A stretch of DNA of 64,000 nucleotides from Siphonodentalium dalli (GCA_032622095.1 CP136069.1:155671043-155735042); one strand, 5' to 3'. Numbered from the stretch's first letter, positions 23,256 through 35,669 are shown. Made by a program: numbers and translations. The notes: generated from the letters alone by a model not told the origin.

Positions 23256-24522
23256 TCAAGTGTGCTACATATTAAATCTCTCAATACATATCACCATGTA
23301 AATATGTTTGTACCGTCATCTTGATTACATTTGTGTTGTTATTATATTGTGTTGGGAGAGGGGCATCATAAGTTGCAAAGACTTGTGGCCCAATCCCTTT
23401 TGCTTATTATGCAAATAAAATATGTTTCAAGTCAAAATCAATTATGCTCAAGTATAGAACGGGTTAAACGAACATTTGCCAGCTAATATCACCCCCCCCC
23501 CCTTCCACTTTCCGCCCCCTCTCAGTCGTTTTTAATTCACAGATCTTTTAGCTGCCATATTACCACGCTCGAATAAATTGTTCACTTTGATCTCAGTGAA
23601 TCATAAAAACCTTTTTGAAACTAAATCACGAGAACGGAAACCAGTCCGTTTCCAGTTTAATCTTCTCCACCAGAGGGCGTGTTTATTATCTAATTACCGA
23701 TTGTTATTTTGTATAACCTGGTATGTTCGCAGATCTGCATTGTGTAAGAATGAGTCATTGAAACATTGGAATTCATCGGGATATCAAGTGTCCTCAAATA
23801 TTCCGCTACTGGAAATCAATGTCGACTGTTTGAGAACGCAATCGTCCGACGTCCCAGGGGTGAAATCTCACCGTGCGTTTTAAGACTTTGCTAATCCAAT
23901 TTTCATTGAATATCCATGCAGCTGTGTGCCATAATCACAAGCGGAATTTAATTTATGAACTATATAGATAGAATATACCCACATATATAGTAGCCGTCTA
24001 TCAGAGAGTATCACAATTTCGCCAGGAGTGGAATATTTTTTGCTTTTCCTTTTTTGCCACGAGCCGTATAGTTGGATTATTTTATTTCATATATATATAT
24101 ATATATATATATGACTCCAAGCTATTGAAAAGGCAAAATGTGCCGAAATCGGTATAGCTGTTTGTACATACATGTAATAAATATTCAACAATGAACGGAT
24201 ACCTTTCTTAATTTTCAAACTATTCCATTCTTCACGTCAGCAGTCCCCTACCTCAGAGGAGAATTTCTTCATTATTTTATATGCGTGTATAGCGACCAAA
24301 TGTCTATATATCTAGATATGTGCATGGTCATCGCTGGTCGTGGTAGCGACACGAATGGTCGTCTGCAATTTCAAATTAATTATTGTTTCTTTCTTAATGA
24401 GAGTTACGACAACATATACCCTGGCTGGTGAGTCTCGCCAGGTATAAATCACTTGGACTATATTATAAACCCGCCTGACCAATATCACTAGTGTGTTTCT
24501 GTATGAAGGTTCGTGTCACTCC
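23256..24522. other. No gene; poly(C) and (AT)n tracts
   Basis: C run at about 23,493-23,502 and (AT)n at 24,089-24,112. A 101-codon ORF at 23,578-23,883 shows no domain. Confidence 0.4.
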
Positions 24523-25124
24523 TTAAAGATATGGTAAGCGTCGGCGGTGGGTATTGCTGTTAAAAATGTTCACATCCATTAAAACCGCCATAACAGAAAG
24601 AATTATTATGTTACAGATAAATTTTGTTCTTATGCCATAATGCCAATCATAAATATCGCGTAAATTGCATGTTATAGTCAAGTTACACAGCACTCTGTGT
24701 TATGTAAACAAACGCCATGTTATGTAAACTAGCAGCACATATCGCAAAAAACATTGAATTAACGATACGGGCGGCGTTGGCGATGGGTATGCTGTTAAAA
24801 TATTCAGCTATGTCAACAACCGCCATAAACAGAAAGAATAGTAAAATATAGACAGACTTTGTTCATATACCAATAAGAAATATGGCATAAACAGTATGTT
24901 ATTGTCAAATGTTTTTCCTTTGTTATGTAAACAAAAGCAAAAAACGTTATAGAACCTGGCTTCTTGTTTACGTACACCATCGTACGTCTTGACGACAATA
25001 TATTATTTACGCGCTGATTATGTTTGCAAAACCATATATATTTTAATATTCCTTCTGTTGACTCTCAGATGGCTATCTGAACAAATATGAATATTTCTAC
25101 AACGAACGCCGCCCGTGCCTTTAA
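24523..25124. mobile_element. MITE family A, partly duplicated copy
   Basis: A first left end (TTAA at 24,523, GGCGGTGGGTATTGCTG) is followed at 24,759 by a second left end (TTAACGATACGGGCGGCG) and then the rest of the element to TTAA at 25,121. So a 5' part of one copy abuts a second copy. Confidence 0.75.
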
Positions 25125-25290
25125 TTACCCAGGAGAAATTCCATGATTGTAAACGACGCAAAGCAAAATCGCACACAACGCCACTTATATATCGTGCAAT
25201 TTAGAGTTGGGACATTCACCGAAAGTGAAATACATTATTAAGGCACATCTATTAGCTGAGAAATCACCTGCGTGTTTTTTCAATGTCATA
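25119..25290. repeat. Dispersed repeat D copy 2
   Basis: Matches the centre of the foldback at 3,525-4,040 (ATTACCCAGGA.AAATTCCAT, CGCAAAGCAAAATCGC, ATACATTATT). It starts at the TTAA that ends the preceding MITE. Confidence 0.7.
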
Positions 25291-25446
25291 AATATCCTTG
25301 TCATAATATCAAGAAGTTGGTCTGAATGTTGTATAATGGAATGCACACATAAAAGTCAGCCCAACATGCAGCCATACAACATGGACCGCAACAAAATCAA
25401 TACCCGTTCTTTATATTTAGGCCTACACTCAACTCACAGATTATAA

Positions 25447-26098
25447 GAGCATTTATCGCCCATTTATAGAGCCCATTTATATAGCGCCCATTTATATATC
25501 GCCCATTTATAGCGCCTATTTATATAACGCCCATTTATAGCGCCCATGTATAGAGCCCATCTATATAGCGCCCATTTATATTGCCATTTATATAGCGCCC
25601 ATTTATAGCGCCCTTTTATATAGCGCCCATTTATAGCACCCATGTATAGCGCCCATTTATAGCGCCCTTGTATATAGCGCCCATTAATATCGCTCATTTA
25701 TATAGCGCCCATTTATAGCGCCCTTTTATATAGCGCCCATTTATAGCACCCATGTATAGCGCCCATTTATATAGCGCCCATTAATATCGCTCATTTATAT
25801 AGCGCCCATTTATAGCACCCATTAATAGCAACCATTTATATAGAGCCCATTTATAGCGCCCTTTTATATAGTGCCCATTTGTATAGCGTCCATTTATATC
25901 GCCCATTTATATAGCGCCCATTTATATAGCGCCCATTATATCGCCCATTTATAGCGCCCGTTTATAGCGTTCATATATAGCGCCCATTTATAGCGCCCAT
26001 TTATATAGCGCCCATTTATAACGCCCATTAGTAGCGCCCATTTATATAGCGCCCATTTATAGCGCCAATTTATAGCGCCCATTTATATAGCGCCCATT
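25447..26098. repeat. Minisatellite (GCGCCCATTTAT), 13/17-bp units
   Basis: About 40 units of GCGCCCATTTATA in two lengths: 13 bp, and 17 bp with an extra ATAT. The minus-strand ORF through it (25,697-25,464) is simply the repeat translated and is not a gene. Confidence 0.95.
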
Positions 26099-26153
26099 TT
26101 CAACGATATTCTGGTATCTCGTTGTAAGTTGCGTCCATGCAATTTGGAAATAA

Positions 26154-27567
26154 GGGTCTATTCTCATTGCAGACGCGGGTGCGATTAATCGCAGCGTTTT
26201 TTAAGGTCGAGCGGCTCTATGTGTGTGTTCGATGGCATTCCTTCCTCCCACTGCTAAGAGTTCCCCCAATAGGGGTGGGGGTCTGACGAACACATTCATA
26301 TACAGGTCTTGGGTAGGTTGGAGGATGATAAAGTACTTTCGGTTGGGGTGACCACATACAGGCCTATATATGCTTACACATTAACTTTAATTTTCCTCAG
26401 TTAGATTTACTCAGGTATACGTTGAGTATAACGAGCCATGCCATCAAAATAACATAAGTTTTGAGGACACAATTATATCTAGCTAATTATAATTAGAAAT
26501 AGAGGGTTCCATTCCATGTAGTTGGGCATAAATATGCATATTTTATTCAAGCTTGAAACGTATATAACACTATATAGTACGATCACAACCCAGATTACAG
26601 GAAGTTTATGTATATAATTGTTATTATCACTCAAGATTATCAAAAGTGTACGATTCAAGTGGTTGAATTAGGTCTTTCAACGTTTTACCTTAATAATATA
26701 GTTAGCTAGGTCTGACAAAAATCGTCTTTCTGAATAAAGCTCATTTAAAACATTTGTACTCAAACATATGATATCCAGTAAAAATTATGGGGAAAGATGG
26801 GATGAGACCCCAATTTGTTGGGAGAAAAACAAATAGATTTGCATGTAGGGAGGATGGCAGACCCATGGTTGGGAGGGATTTTTATGTTCAACCCTGTCGT
26901 ATGAACGTTTTTTTCCGACCCCCCTCCCCCATCATCGAGTGCTCATTTGTATAGCCGCTGGCAACAGCGACAACGCGGTACTATAATTGACGAACCACCA
27001 TTCAAATAGAATAAGTGATGGGACTCAGAATTCGAACTTAAGATTCACACATACGCATCGTTTCAGGTAGAATTCTGTCGCCAGGACGCTGTTCGCATGC
27101 ATGAGCGATTGATTTCAATTTGATCGCCATTGGCGGCTTATCATCAGTGATCACACATGCTAAACGGCACATTACTATCAATCTATATATTCAAAATCTT
27201 GGGTACAGTGTTGCGCGAGACTGACAGGTAAAATAATTCGACTGAATTCTACAAAAATCAACACTGATGCTAGCTATACGTTGGAAACTTCTTTCCAAGC
27301 CATTTCCTTTCCGTACTTCATTTATTATTTTATCGCACATCAGTTATGAGAATGACTACCCGGATAGTATATGTGACCGAGTGAATCATGCCATTCTCTG
27401 TAACGGCTATCTCGATGACGAGGTTGATTGCATAAGATGATTGGTCACGAATAGGACGTGGTTGTTTGAGGAAGGTAATTGATCACGAATCGCTCTGTGT
27501 TATGTTAACACGCACCTTAAAAAACGCTGCGATTAATCGCACGCGCGTGTGCAATGGGAATAGACCC
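26154..27567. mobile_element. PIF/Harbinger-like non-autonomous transposon, 1.4 kb
   Basis: Terminal inverted repeats of about 57 bp begin GGGTCTATTCYCATTGCA and contain the perfect palindrome TGCGATTAATCGCA. The flanking trinucleotide TAA is duplicated (26,151-26,153 and 27,568-27,570), as for PIF/Harbinger. The interior has no sizeable ORF, so it is non-autonomous. The left end lies 55 bp from the minisatellite. It sits in mildly GC-richer sequence. Confidence 0.75.
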
Positions 27568-27689
27568 TAAGTTGGGGCGCGTGCGACGTCACATGACGTG
27601 ATTTCAACCAACCAATGCACTGCTTTCAAGTTCCGCGTGTGCGTCGTGCGTGGAGACGTCCGTCTAATATCCATTAGGACGGGTTAAAG

Positions 27690-28140
27690 GTCGTACCTTT
27701 TGTCGGATCATTATGACATTTGTCATGGCTGTTGACATTGACATGTTGATGGGAACGAGTTATTTTGGAGTGATTCGGAAAAACAACATGGCCGCCAGCC
27801 GCCATATTGGATTTCAAATTTTAATCCATTAGCAGTGCTACAGGCCGGAGTGTTCGTCTGATCATCGTGAAATTTGCCGCTGATGTTAATATTGACATGT
27901 AGATGGGAACGAGTAATTTTGGGGTCATTCGGCAATAAAACATGGCCGCCGGCAGCCATCTTGGATTTTACTCTTTGCATGACTAAATATTTTTGGCATG
28001 GGCTACAAGTGGTACCTTTTGTCGGATCATTATGAAAATTGTCATGATATTGACATGTAGATGGGAACGAGTCATTTTTGGTCATTCGACAAAAAATAAC
28101 GTGGCCGCCAGCGGCCATCTTGGATTTCAAAATTCAATCC
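27690..28140. repeat. Tandem repeat, about 155-165 bp, three units with CCATCTTGG
   Basis: Each unit has GTCGGATCATTATGA (or a variant), TTGACATGTAGATGGGAACG and GGCCGCCAGCnGCCATCTTGG. The last motif is the complement of a YY1-like CCAAGATGGC. Confidence 0.8.
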
Positions 28141-28608
28141 AATACTTTAGTATGTCGTCTAGAATATCAATAGTTGGGGTTTTATACATGGAAAGGCTGT
28201 ATATTGCCTAACTGAGACGATTTCTTGCCTCTTCAAATCATTCACATTCCATTTAGTAGTGCTTTTCATCCCCAAGTTTTTTTCGTTTTTAACCCTAGGG
28301 CACAATTTAGAAAATACATTTGTTCCGTTCCAACGGCTTTGCTCTATTTGGTAAACGATGGTTACAAGTACGGAATTGACATAGAGATATTACATTTGGG
28401 CTGAGAAATAATCAACATTATAAACAAGTTGGTGCTATGAAATGTGTTTGTTGAATTCTGAATACAAATTGGAATCGCGATACCAGTTAACAGGGGTAGG
28501 ATATATTATGAATCATACATGCACATCATGCTATAGACGGCTACAATACTGGTGTATCCACTCCAAAAAATATTACTAAAGTTTAGTCAAACGGTAAACA
28601 AACATTTA

Positions 28609-28780
28609 GACGACGTTTAGATGACGACGACGTTTAGACGACGAGGATGACGATGGCGATAATAATGATGATGATGAAGATGATGATGACGAGGATGATG
28701 ATATTGAGGATGACGATAATTGTGATGGTAATGTTCCGGATGACGAAGAAGTGGTGATATAATGACGATGACAATAATAG
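28609..28780. repeat. Imperfect (GAT/GAC)n microsatellite
   Basis: Interrupted trinucleotide repeat. Serine- or histidine-rich ORFs on the minus strand are a by-product. Confidence 0.9.
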
Positions 28781-29258
28781 TACATGAGCACTCCTCTGCC
28801 ATAAGAAAATGACAAGCCGTACAATAGTAGCCCCCTTCTGTAAATATATACTGTATATATGTTGCCTATATTACTCTGTATTCACGCTCAATTGTGGCGT
28901 TGAGTTAATAAACATTCATTCAATACTGTATGCAACAAATTATATCCCCGAACACACGGGAGGCTATTATGGATTCAATGCACGGACATCGCTGGCAGTT
29001 CACAGGCGAATTGACATCTGCGGAAAGCCCATAACTTCTCGACGTCAATATTAATATGCATACAATTAGTATGATTTACTCGCGATTTATTGGGTCTTTG
29101 TGTCTACATTTAACGTCCATATAGCGTATGATTACATGAACGTGGCGAGCAGACGTAGTGACAGTGACCCCCCCCCCCCCAACTTTCGTGAAAATTTTCA
29201 ACAATTGGAAAATGGAAATGTCATGCATGACACAACATTAGTTGGAAATTTTACCCCA

Positions 29259-29657
29259 CATATGTGACCCGCCATATCAAATCCAGTCGAAAGTCGGGAT
29301 TGTGTTACCCTGTGCCAATGCATTGTCTTATATATGCGAGTCGACCACAGGTCGCCTCGTATATATAAGAGAATGCATTTGCCTAACAATTTTTTATCAT
29401 TTTTTTTACTAAATGTTTCTTACATTTTTAGGGCATAAAATAAAAAACATCCATTACTCTGTTTTTTATTTTATGCCCTAAAAAATGTAAGAAACATTTA
29501 TTTAAAAAAAAATGATAAAAAATTGTTAGGCCAATGCATTCTCTTATATATGCGAGGCGACCTATGGTCGACTCGCATATATAAGAGAATGCATTGGCAC
29601 AGGGTAAAAAAAAATCCCGACTTACGACTGGATTTGATATGGCGGGTCACATATATA
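29259..29657. mobile_element. Nearly perfect 400-bp palindrome (family B-like)
   Basis: Arms meet near 29,458. Ends are CATATGTGACCCGCCATATC and its inverse. Each arm itself contains a family B hairpin (29,311-29,388 and 29,531-29,607; CAATGCATTCTCTTATATAT). So a palindrome of palindromes. Termini differ from family B copies 1-3. Confidence 0.85.
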
Positions 29658-29770
29658 GGTTGAAATCCACTTTTACTACCAACATTTTCTCGTTCAAATA
29701 GATTCATATTGAATCTTTATATTCCCATAGGTTCATATTGGACTTATTTGATTCTGAATTAAGCCTATAT

Positions 29771-30065
29771 TTAAAGGTACTCAATCCGCTTAGACGCTCC
29801 TAAATTACTATTTCATTGGCTTTTGGGGTAGAAAATATTTTATTCGAGTCGAGGAACCCACCCATCAAAGCTCAGAGTGATTAGATATCGATTTTTAAAA
29901 TTAAAATTATCAGTGGTGAAAATTAATAGATTTTAAAAATCGATATATAATCACTCTGAGCTTTGATGGGTGGGTTCCTCGACTCGAATCAAATATTTTC
30001 TACCCCCCCCCCAAAGCCAAAGGAATAGTAATTTAGGAGCGTCTAATCGGATTGAGTACCTTTAA
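29771..30065. mobile_element. MITE family C copy 3, palindromic
   Basis: TTAA at both ends and TTAAAGGTACTCAATCC termini. The whole 295 bp folds back (GTCGAGGAACCCACC and GGTGGGTTCCTCGAC). A run of ten C occurs in the right arm. Confidence 0.9.
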
Positions 30066-30378
30066 CTATATTATTATGGCTTAAATAGTGCCATACTGGA
30101 TTTATTTCGTTTTGAATGACGTTCATATTGAATCTATATCGACTTCCAAATATAGGATCATGTTGAACATTTATCGATTTCCAAATAGGTTATAATATAT
30201 ATTACTGTATGTAAATGCATCACCATCCTGTTCATGTATGTGTACTAGTACACAAAACACCATAATATAACGATACAAAAACTCTAATGAATTGATGTAT
30301 CCTCTCAGTCAATGGAGGTCAATAAAGAGTTATACCCACACAAGGATGACATAATACATGCAGTCGCGTGTATGGTCT

Positions 30379-30822
30379 TTAAAGATGCAGTATCCAATTA
30401 AGCGCCCCTCAATTACTATTATTTGAATTCGGGGGTAAAAAATATTTGATTCGAGTCGATGAACCCACCTATCAAAGCTGAGATTTATTAGATATCGATT
30501 TTTGACATCTATTAGTTTTCACCATCGAGAATTATAGTGGCCCAGTAAAAAGTCGACGAGCCGACGGTCTCGGACCAAATTGCGGATGAAGATAGATAAC
30601 TCTAAAATCAATAGGCTTTCTGTTGGTAATAAGGCCAAATTTCGTCAAACAACATGTTGACAAATAACACGTTTCGGGCAACTTTATACTATAGTTGACA
30701 GTGGTTAGGATTATTTTTGGGCAATTAATCGATTCTGATAACTGAAGCGGCATTTCTAAAATAATTATTGTTGTTGGAATCTGATTATATGGAAACCATC
30801 GAATCGGATTGAGTACCTTTAA
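30379..30822. mobile_element. MITE family C copy 4, intact reference
   Basis: TTAA at 30,379 and 30,819. Contains the uninterrupted ATCAATAGGCTTTCTGTTGG junction that shows where the LINE entered copy 2. Confidence 0.85.
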
Positions 30823-30935
30823 CATACAAAGCCGGTAAAACAAAAATGTAAAGTATACTTGAAGCCTCTCATATGTAATACCATATGTTTTCATCTCCAA
30901 GGTAAGTCTTTGTATTTTAAAATGCAACGACGATA

Positions 30936-31955
30936 TTAAATGTAATCAATCCGATTCAATGGTCCCCATATCATCAGATTCCAACAACAGCAACATTGTT
31001 TAAATACCGCTTCAGTTATCAGAATCGACTAACTGCTCAAAAATAATGCTAACCACACGACAGTGCGGAATCTTGGCTATTACAATTCCAATGACGAATT
31101 TCACTCAAATTCTACCAAGATACTCATTCCCGTGTGTGTGGAACTGCTTGGACCAACACACAAAATTGCAGCTAGCAGAAACATCTTTAAATCTTCCATA
31201 ATTATAAATGTGCAATCACACTATATAGTAACTCAGTAATTGTGACAACGCGGAATGCCGAGATTGTATAAAGGAATTGGAACAATAATTACATGTATTG
31301 AAACTATATAACTGCGCACAAGAGATGTGTCCCCTTCATGTGCCGTAACCCTGGAATATTAACAATTTGAGGGCACAATCCATGGATACATCATTTTATA
31401 GACATATGTTTAAACATATAGCTGCCCGAACCAAATATAGCACCCCCCCCCCAATTGTAACAAATCTGCTCAACCATAGCTGACCTTCATGCAACATCTC
31501 GATTGTCACACAACAATATGATCGCCATCTACTTATTCTCTATTGGCCATGCCGATCCTGTGCAAATTTCAAGGAAATATTATCTTGTCTCTGTATTATC
31601 TATTATACCACAGCCAAATATAGTATACATTTGCCCAAAACGTGTTATTTATCAACATTTTGTTCAACGAAACCTGGCCGGATTGTCAAATATATGACAC
31701 CCAACATCATTTGATTTTATAGTATCCATCATCATCCGCAATTTGGGCCGAGACCGTCGGCTTGACGAATATTTGCCCGGCCGCCAAAAATTACACATAT
31801 CGGGAAATAGCATATCTCGGGAAATAGCAAATTTCAAAAATTTATATCTGATCACTCATGAGCTTTGGTGAGTGGGTTCCTCGACTCGAATCAAATATTT
31901 TTTACCCCCCCCCCCCCCCGAAGCAAAGAGCGTTAATTAAGATTATGCATCTTTA
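30936..31955. mobile_element. MITE family C copy 5, interrupted
   Basis: Left part from TTAA at 30,936 to about 31,057; right part from about 31,608 to a decayed TTAG at 31,952. It includes a C run of about 14 near 31,905. Confidence 0.75.
31058..31607. mobile_element. Unknown 550-bp insert in MITE C
   Basis: Flanked by CCACA (31,053-31,057 and 31,608-31,612), which fits a 5-bp target duplication at the MITE's CTAACCAC site. No ORF or clear TIR; contains a C run at 31,442. Family unknown. Confidence 0.5.
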
Positions 31956-32093
31956 GCTACATATTATCTATATATTAGCGGAATTTTCTTGCAATCTTAT
32001 TATATGCGCAACTTTGTTGTTGACATGTTGTTGTATTTGATGCCTAGAATAGGCCCATGTATTCCTTTTTATCCTATTTATGGTATCGTTCTG

Positions 32094-32571
32094 TTAAAGG
32101 TACTCAATCCGATCAGAGGGTCCTATATTACTATTTCTTTGGCTTTGGGGGTAAAAAATAATTGATTCGAGTCGAGGAACCTACCAATCAACGCTCAGGG
32201 TGATCAGATATCGATATTTGAAGTTTCGTTATTTCTATTCTTTCTGTCCCAGAACACAGTCAAAATTGCGTTATTATTACCACTTGATTTTAGAGTTATC
32301 CATCCTTGTCTGTTTGAATAGTGTTTTGGTGTACACATCTCGAGCAGATTACGAAGTTAAGGGCAATTATTAGTACTCATCTCGAGAAAATAACAAATTT
32401 CAAAAATCAATATCTAATAACTCTGAGCTTTGTTTGATGGGTTCCTCTACTCGAATCAAATATGTTTTACCCCCAAAGCCAAAGAAATAGTAATATCGGA
32501 CCCTCTGATCGGATTGTTGTTGTTGGAATCTGTTGAGATGGAGACCCTCTGATCGGATTGAGTACCTTTAA
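32094..32571. mobile_element. MITE family C copy 6
   Basis: TTAA at 32,094 and 32,568; ends TTAAAGGTACTCAATCCGAT perfectly inverted. A repeat of GATCGGATTGTTGTTG near the right end suggests a small duplication. Confidence 0.9.
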
Positions 32572-32659
32572 TCGGGCGCCGATGACAGGCATTTAGAGAT
32601 CAACCGAGTCGCATTCGGTAATGACCGTGTCGAAAATAGAGTAATATGTGGCTATGAGA

Positions 32660-33160
32660 ACTTGTTAATGTGATATGATGCTGCTGGGTCCTGATGAATT
32701 GCTATGATGCTGTTAGGGCGAACTGATGCTGTTAATACAAAGTACCGTTATTTTATTTAGCTTATCATTTTCGCGGTGTTCGGACAATCTGAATATATCC
32801 AGGAAAATCCACGATGTGCACAAAATATACAAAAACATATATTGCGAAGCAGTTTAACACTGGTTGTATTAGTTGTTGCAAATCGAATACAATCAAGGTC
32901 GATATTCGTGTCGTTTTGCAAAAACCAGCGCAGCCATTATTAATATTTTCAAAAATATTTATGTTCTTGAATGTTTCATATATATAGACAATGACCTTTT
33001 CTTAAAAATCGCTCGGATTATGAAAACACCGCGAAAATAACACCTTTAGAAAAAATACGGTACTTTTGTTTTAAACGCCATTAATTTGTCCCAACAGCAT
33101 CATAGCATTTCAACAGGACCACCAGCATCATAGCACATTAGCAGGACCACTTGACCATGC
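32660..33160. mobile_element. Foldback element with GCTATGATGCTG motifs
   Basis: Left arm (about 32,665-32,790: GCTATGATGCTGTTAGG, AAAGTACCGTTATTTT, TTTTCGCGGTGTTCGG) is inverted at about 33,010-33,150. Each arm repeats the ATGATGCTG motif two or three times. Confidence 0.75.
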
Positions 33161-33669
33161 AGGGGTGAAATCATAGAGAGGTCCAGTTTGTATACCCTGC
33201 GATTTGTATTCATGAGGTAAATGACAGCATACGATAGCGACAATGAATATAGGATAGAACTAAATCAAATATTTGCATGCAATATTCTCGTTTCTCCGAC
33301 TTCGAACAACACTTTGACAGTATGAAGATTGTGGCCGAAGAACATTATTCTCGACTTCGAACAACACTTTGAACAACTGGAATGCATTTACTCAAATGAC
33401 TGCATGTGTATTAACATTAATATTACATTGCTACGTATACCTGGCAGGACAAATTTAAATAAACTGAGTAATATACTTCTATGAGAGGAACTTAATGTAT
33501 AAGTGCAATGTCCCATTGAAAATTTAAATACTAATAATAAAATATATCAACAAGATAACAAAATATTGAGTGAAAGCACCACATGATTTGAAAAGCTGAA
33601 ATGTAAAACATATTAGAATCCTGGTTCGGAATTCGGAGTCGGAAAAACAATTTGTACAATTCCGGAATT
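33161..33669. other. No recognised gene
   Basis: Contains a 21-bp local duplication (ATTCTCGACTTCGAACAAC-like, about 33,290-33,370). Confidence 0.35.
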
Positions 33670-33679
33670 GGAAAATCTG

Positions 33680-33754
33680 GGGTGTGACTAAACACCGCCC
33701 GGACCAGCCCGGACCAGCTGGTCCGGGCTGGTCCGGGTGGTGTTTAGTCACACC
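33680..33754. mobile_element. 74-bp near-perfect GC-rich palindrome flanked by 10-bp repeats
   Basis: Arms 33,681-33,717 and 33,718-33,754 match at 36 of 37 positions with no loop (outer GGTGTGACTAAACACC, inner CCCGGACCAG twice). GGAAAATCTG stands directly on both sides (33,670-33,679 and 33,755-33,764). Confidence 0.85.
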
Positions 33755-33764
33755 GGAAAATCTG

Positions 33765-34740
33765 TGACGAGTATTAGAATTGGAATTCCGAGTCGGAAAA
33801 TAAACAAACGGCACAAATTCGGAGTCGGAAAATCGCGAACTCTGATTTAAAACACTTAGATCATTCGAATTACTTGTTATTTTTAATTTCCAATTATTGG
33901 AATTTGAGTCATGAAATTTCCAACTATTTAAAATTGTGGTCCCAATTGGGGTTGAGACATCCTCCACACACCCCTGTCGGTACGCGCCTGCTTGAGGGTG
34001 CACAAGAGGTAAATTAGCCACAATGATGGTCGATGAGTGATGATTTGGTATGTACGGCAGTTCGGCAATTCATACCAGGTTCGATTTCGTCTCTCCTTAA
34101 ACACACCGGTCACCCGCGTATCACCAACACGGTAATCGTACCGCCGGCCGAGAATCCGTTCAAGCATATCCCGCACGATGGAGGAAGATATACTATGTTA
34201 ACATCGCTAAAATGACTGCAAATCGATATCCCAGAAGAACAAATAACCACATATTATGTAGATGTATAATCACTCGTTGATAGAATTTCTCTGGCCCATT
34301 TAAATCGTGATTTTTCTAATGATTTGAAATGATTACTTGGAAAATTTTACAGTCTGAGGAAATAATTCTCACTAAATATTGATATGATCACAACCGTGTT
34401 TAGTTGTCCATGTCATCCTGAAGCTATTTGGAAAGATGTACATTACTTTCACAGGAAAATGTCCCTGCCGTGTATTAGAATCATCGATAATTTTATGAGT
34501 ATCAACAAATCGGTGTATAATTTCTTGTGAATGTACCTATTGTCGCGGTTGAAGTACACACTGTTGCGGATATGTTGCAAGCGTGCAAAGTGTTTTCCTG
34601 ATCGAAAAGTCATTTTGTTTCTCTTTCCGGGTAACACTGAAAAAAACAAAAAAACAACAACAACAATATTGATTACTAAATGGTGGCAGAAGCTCCACAC
34701 ATATGTCTGGCGACTTCGAAATACTATTTTGAGAACCTCG
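33765..34740. other. No confident gene
   Basis: Overlapping ORFs at 34,021-33,524 and 34,176-33,928 (minus) have no recognised domain. 34,100-34,133 is identical to 49,554-49,587 (inverted). Confidence 0.35.
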
Positions 34741-35669
34741 GGGGCCGTATTCACCAAGTGGGTTTATTTTATAAACCAGGGGCATGTTTCATGAAGGCAA
34801 CTTATGACATAGTTGTGACTTAAGATGGTGATAAGTTTAAACTTAAGTCATAAGTGCGTTTCACGAACAAGGTCTTAACTTAAGATGGTCTTAACTTTGG
34901 TCTTAACTTTACGACTGCTGTGAGGTGTCATAAGATAATTTTAAAGTTAAGACCTACGTTGTGATCCGCAGTTGGTCCGAAATGTGGATGGGATCTAGTT
35001 CATGTATATATTATTATAAACACATTTAACTGAATAACATCTTGCTAGCACGGAGGGGTGTTTCAGAAATGGTAGTAATTAATAACCAACTGGTAAGCTA
35101 TAGCAGTGACGTGATCAGTGGTTGCAAGATTGGCGGGGTGTCCGCTACTAACTGTAAACCGCCAAGACCGGACTATATATACATTTCTAATCGCTGTAAC
35201 AAATAGAATATATTTCCATAGAGTTGGACATCATTTGCGATTCAAATCACCCAATCGCAATGATCATGTTGAGACAATTAGTCCGAACATGTTCACATCG
35301 AGGATAATAGTGAATGATTTATACTCAGTGTTTTTTATAAATGCTTATGTCAGCTATTATTATTATTATTATTATTATTTACTTGCCTTTCTATATTATT
35401 ATGTTATAATTTGATTCTAAAATATATTGTATATGTACCCCGTATATATATCGGCAAGGTAATAATACATAATGTGTTATTTTATTATGATTATGTATAT
35501 TATCATAACCCACCCACGCGAATCTCAGATCTTATGCACTTATTACATCTACATCACATGTTTATTAACTATGAAATAAAAAGATATATAGCATGTATAT
35601 ATATATATAGTATACGGACCGCGCGGGCACACCGGGATCCGCGAAAGAACATATCACTGTGAACCGGCC

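Noticed and set aside
25464..25697. Repetitive 77-codon ORF
   Set aside because: It is only the minisatellite translated.
25447..26098. CRISPR-like regular repeats
   Set aside because: Units are contiguous with no unique spacers; a eukaryotic minisatellite.
28606..28824. Poly-Ser and poly-His ORFs
   Set aside because: Translation of a (GAT)n microsatellite.
28800..28925. LINE 3' end (AATAAACATTCATTCAAT)
   Set aside because: Suggestive tail but no hairpin or coding sequence to support it.
31926..31935. AAAGAGCGTT as another paired box
   Set aside because: It arises from a small deletion in the MITE C right end (GAAGCCAAAGA ... GCGTTAAT) and has no partner.
33524..34176. Overlapping minus-strand ORFs of 165 and 82 codons
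   Set aside because: One is produced by the palindrome and GGAATTC-type repeats; the other has no recognised domain.
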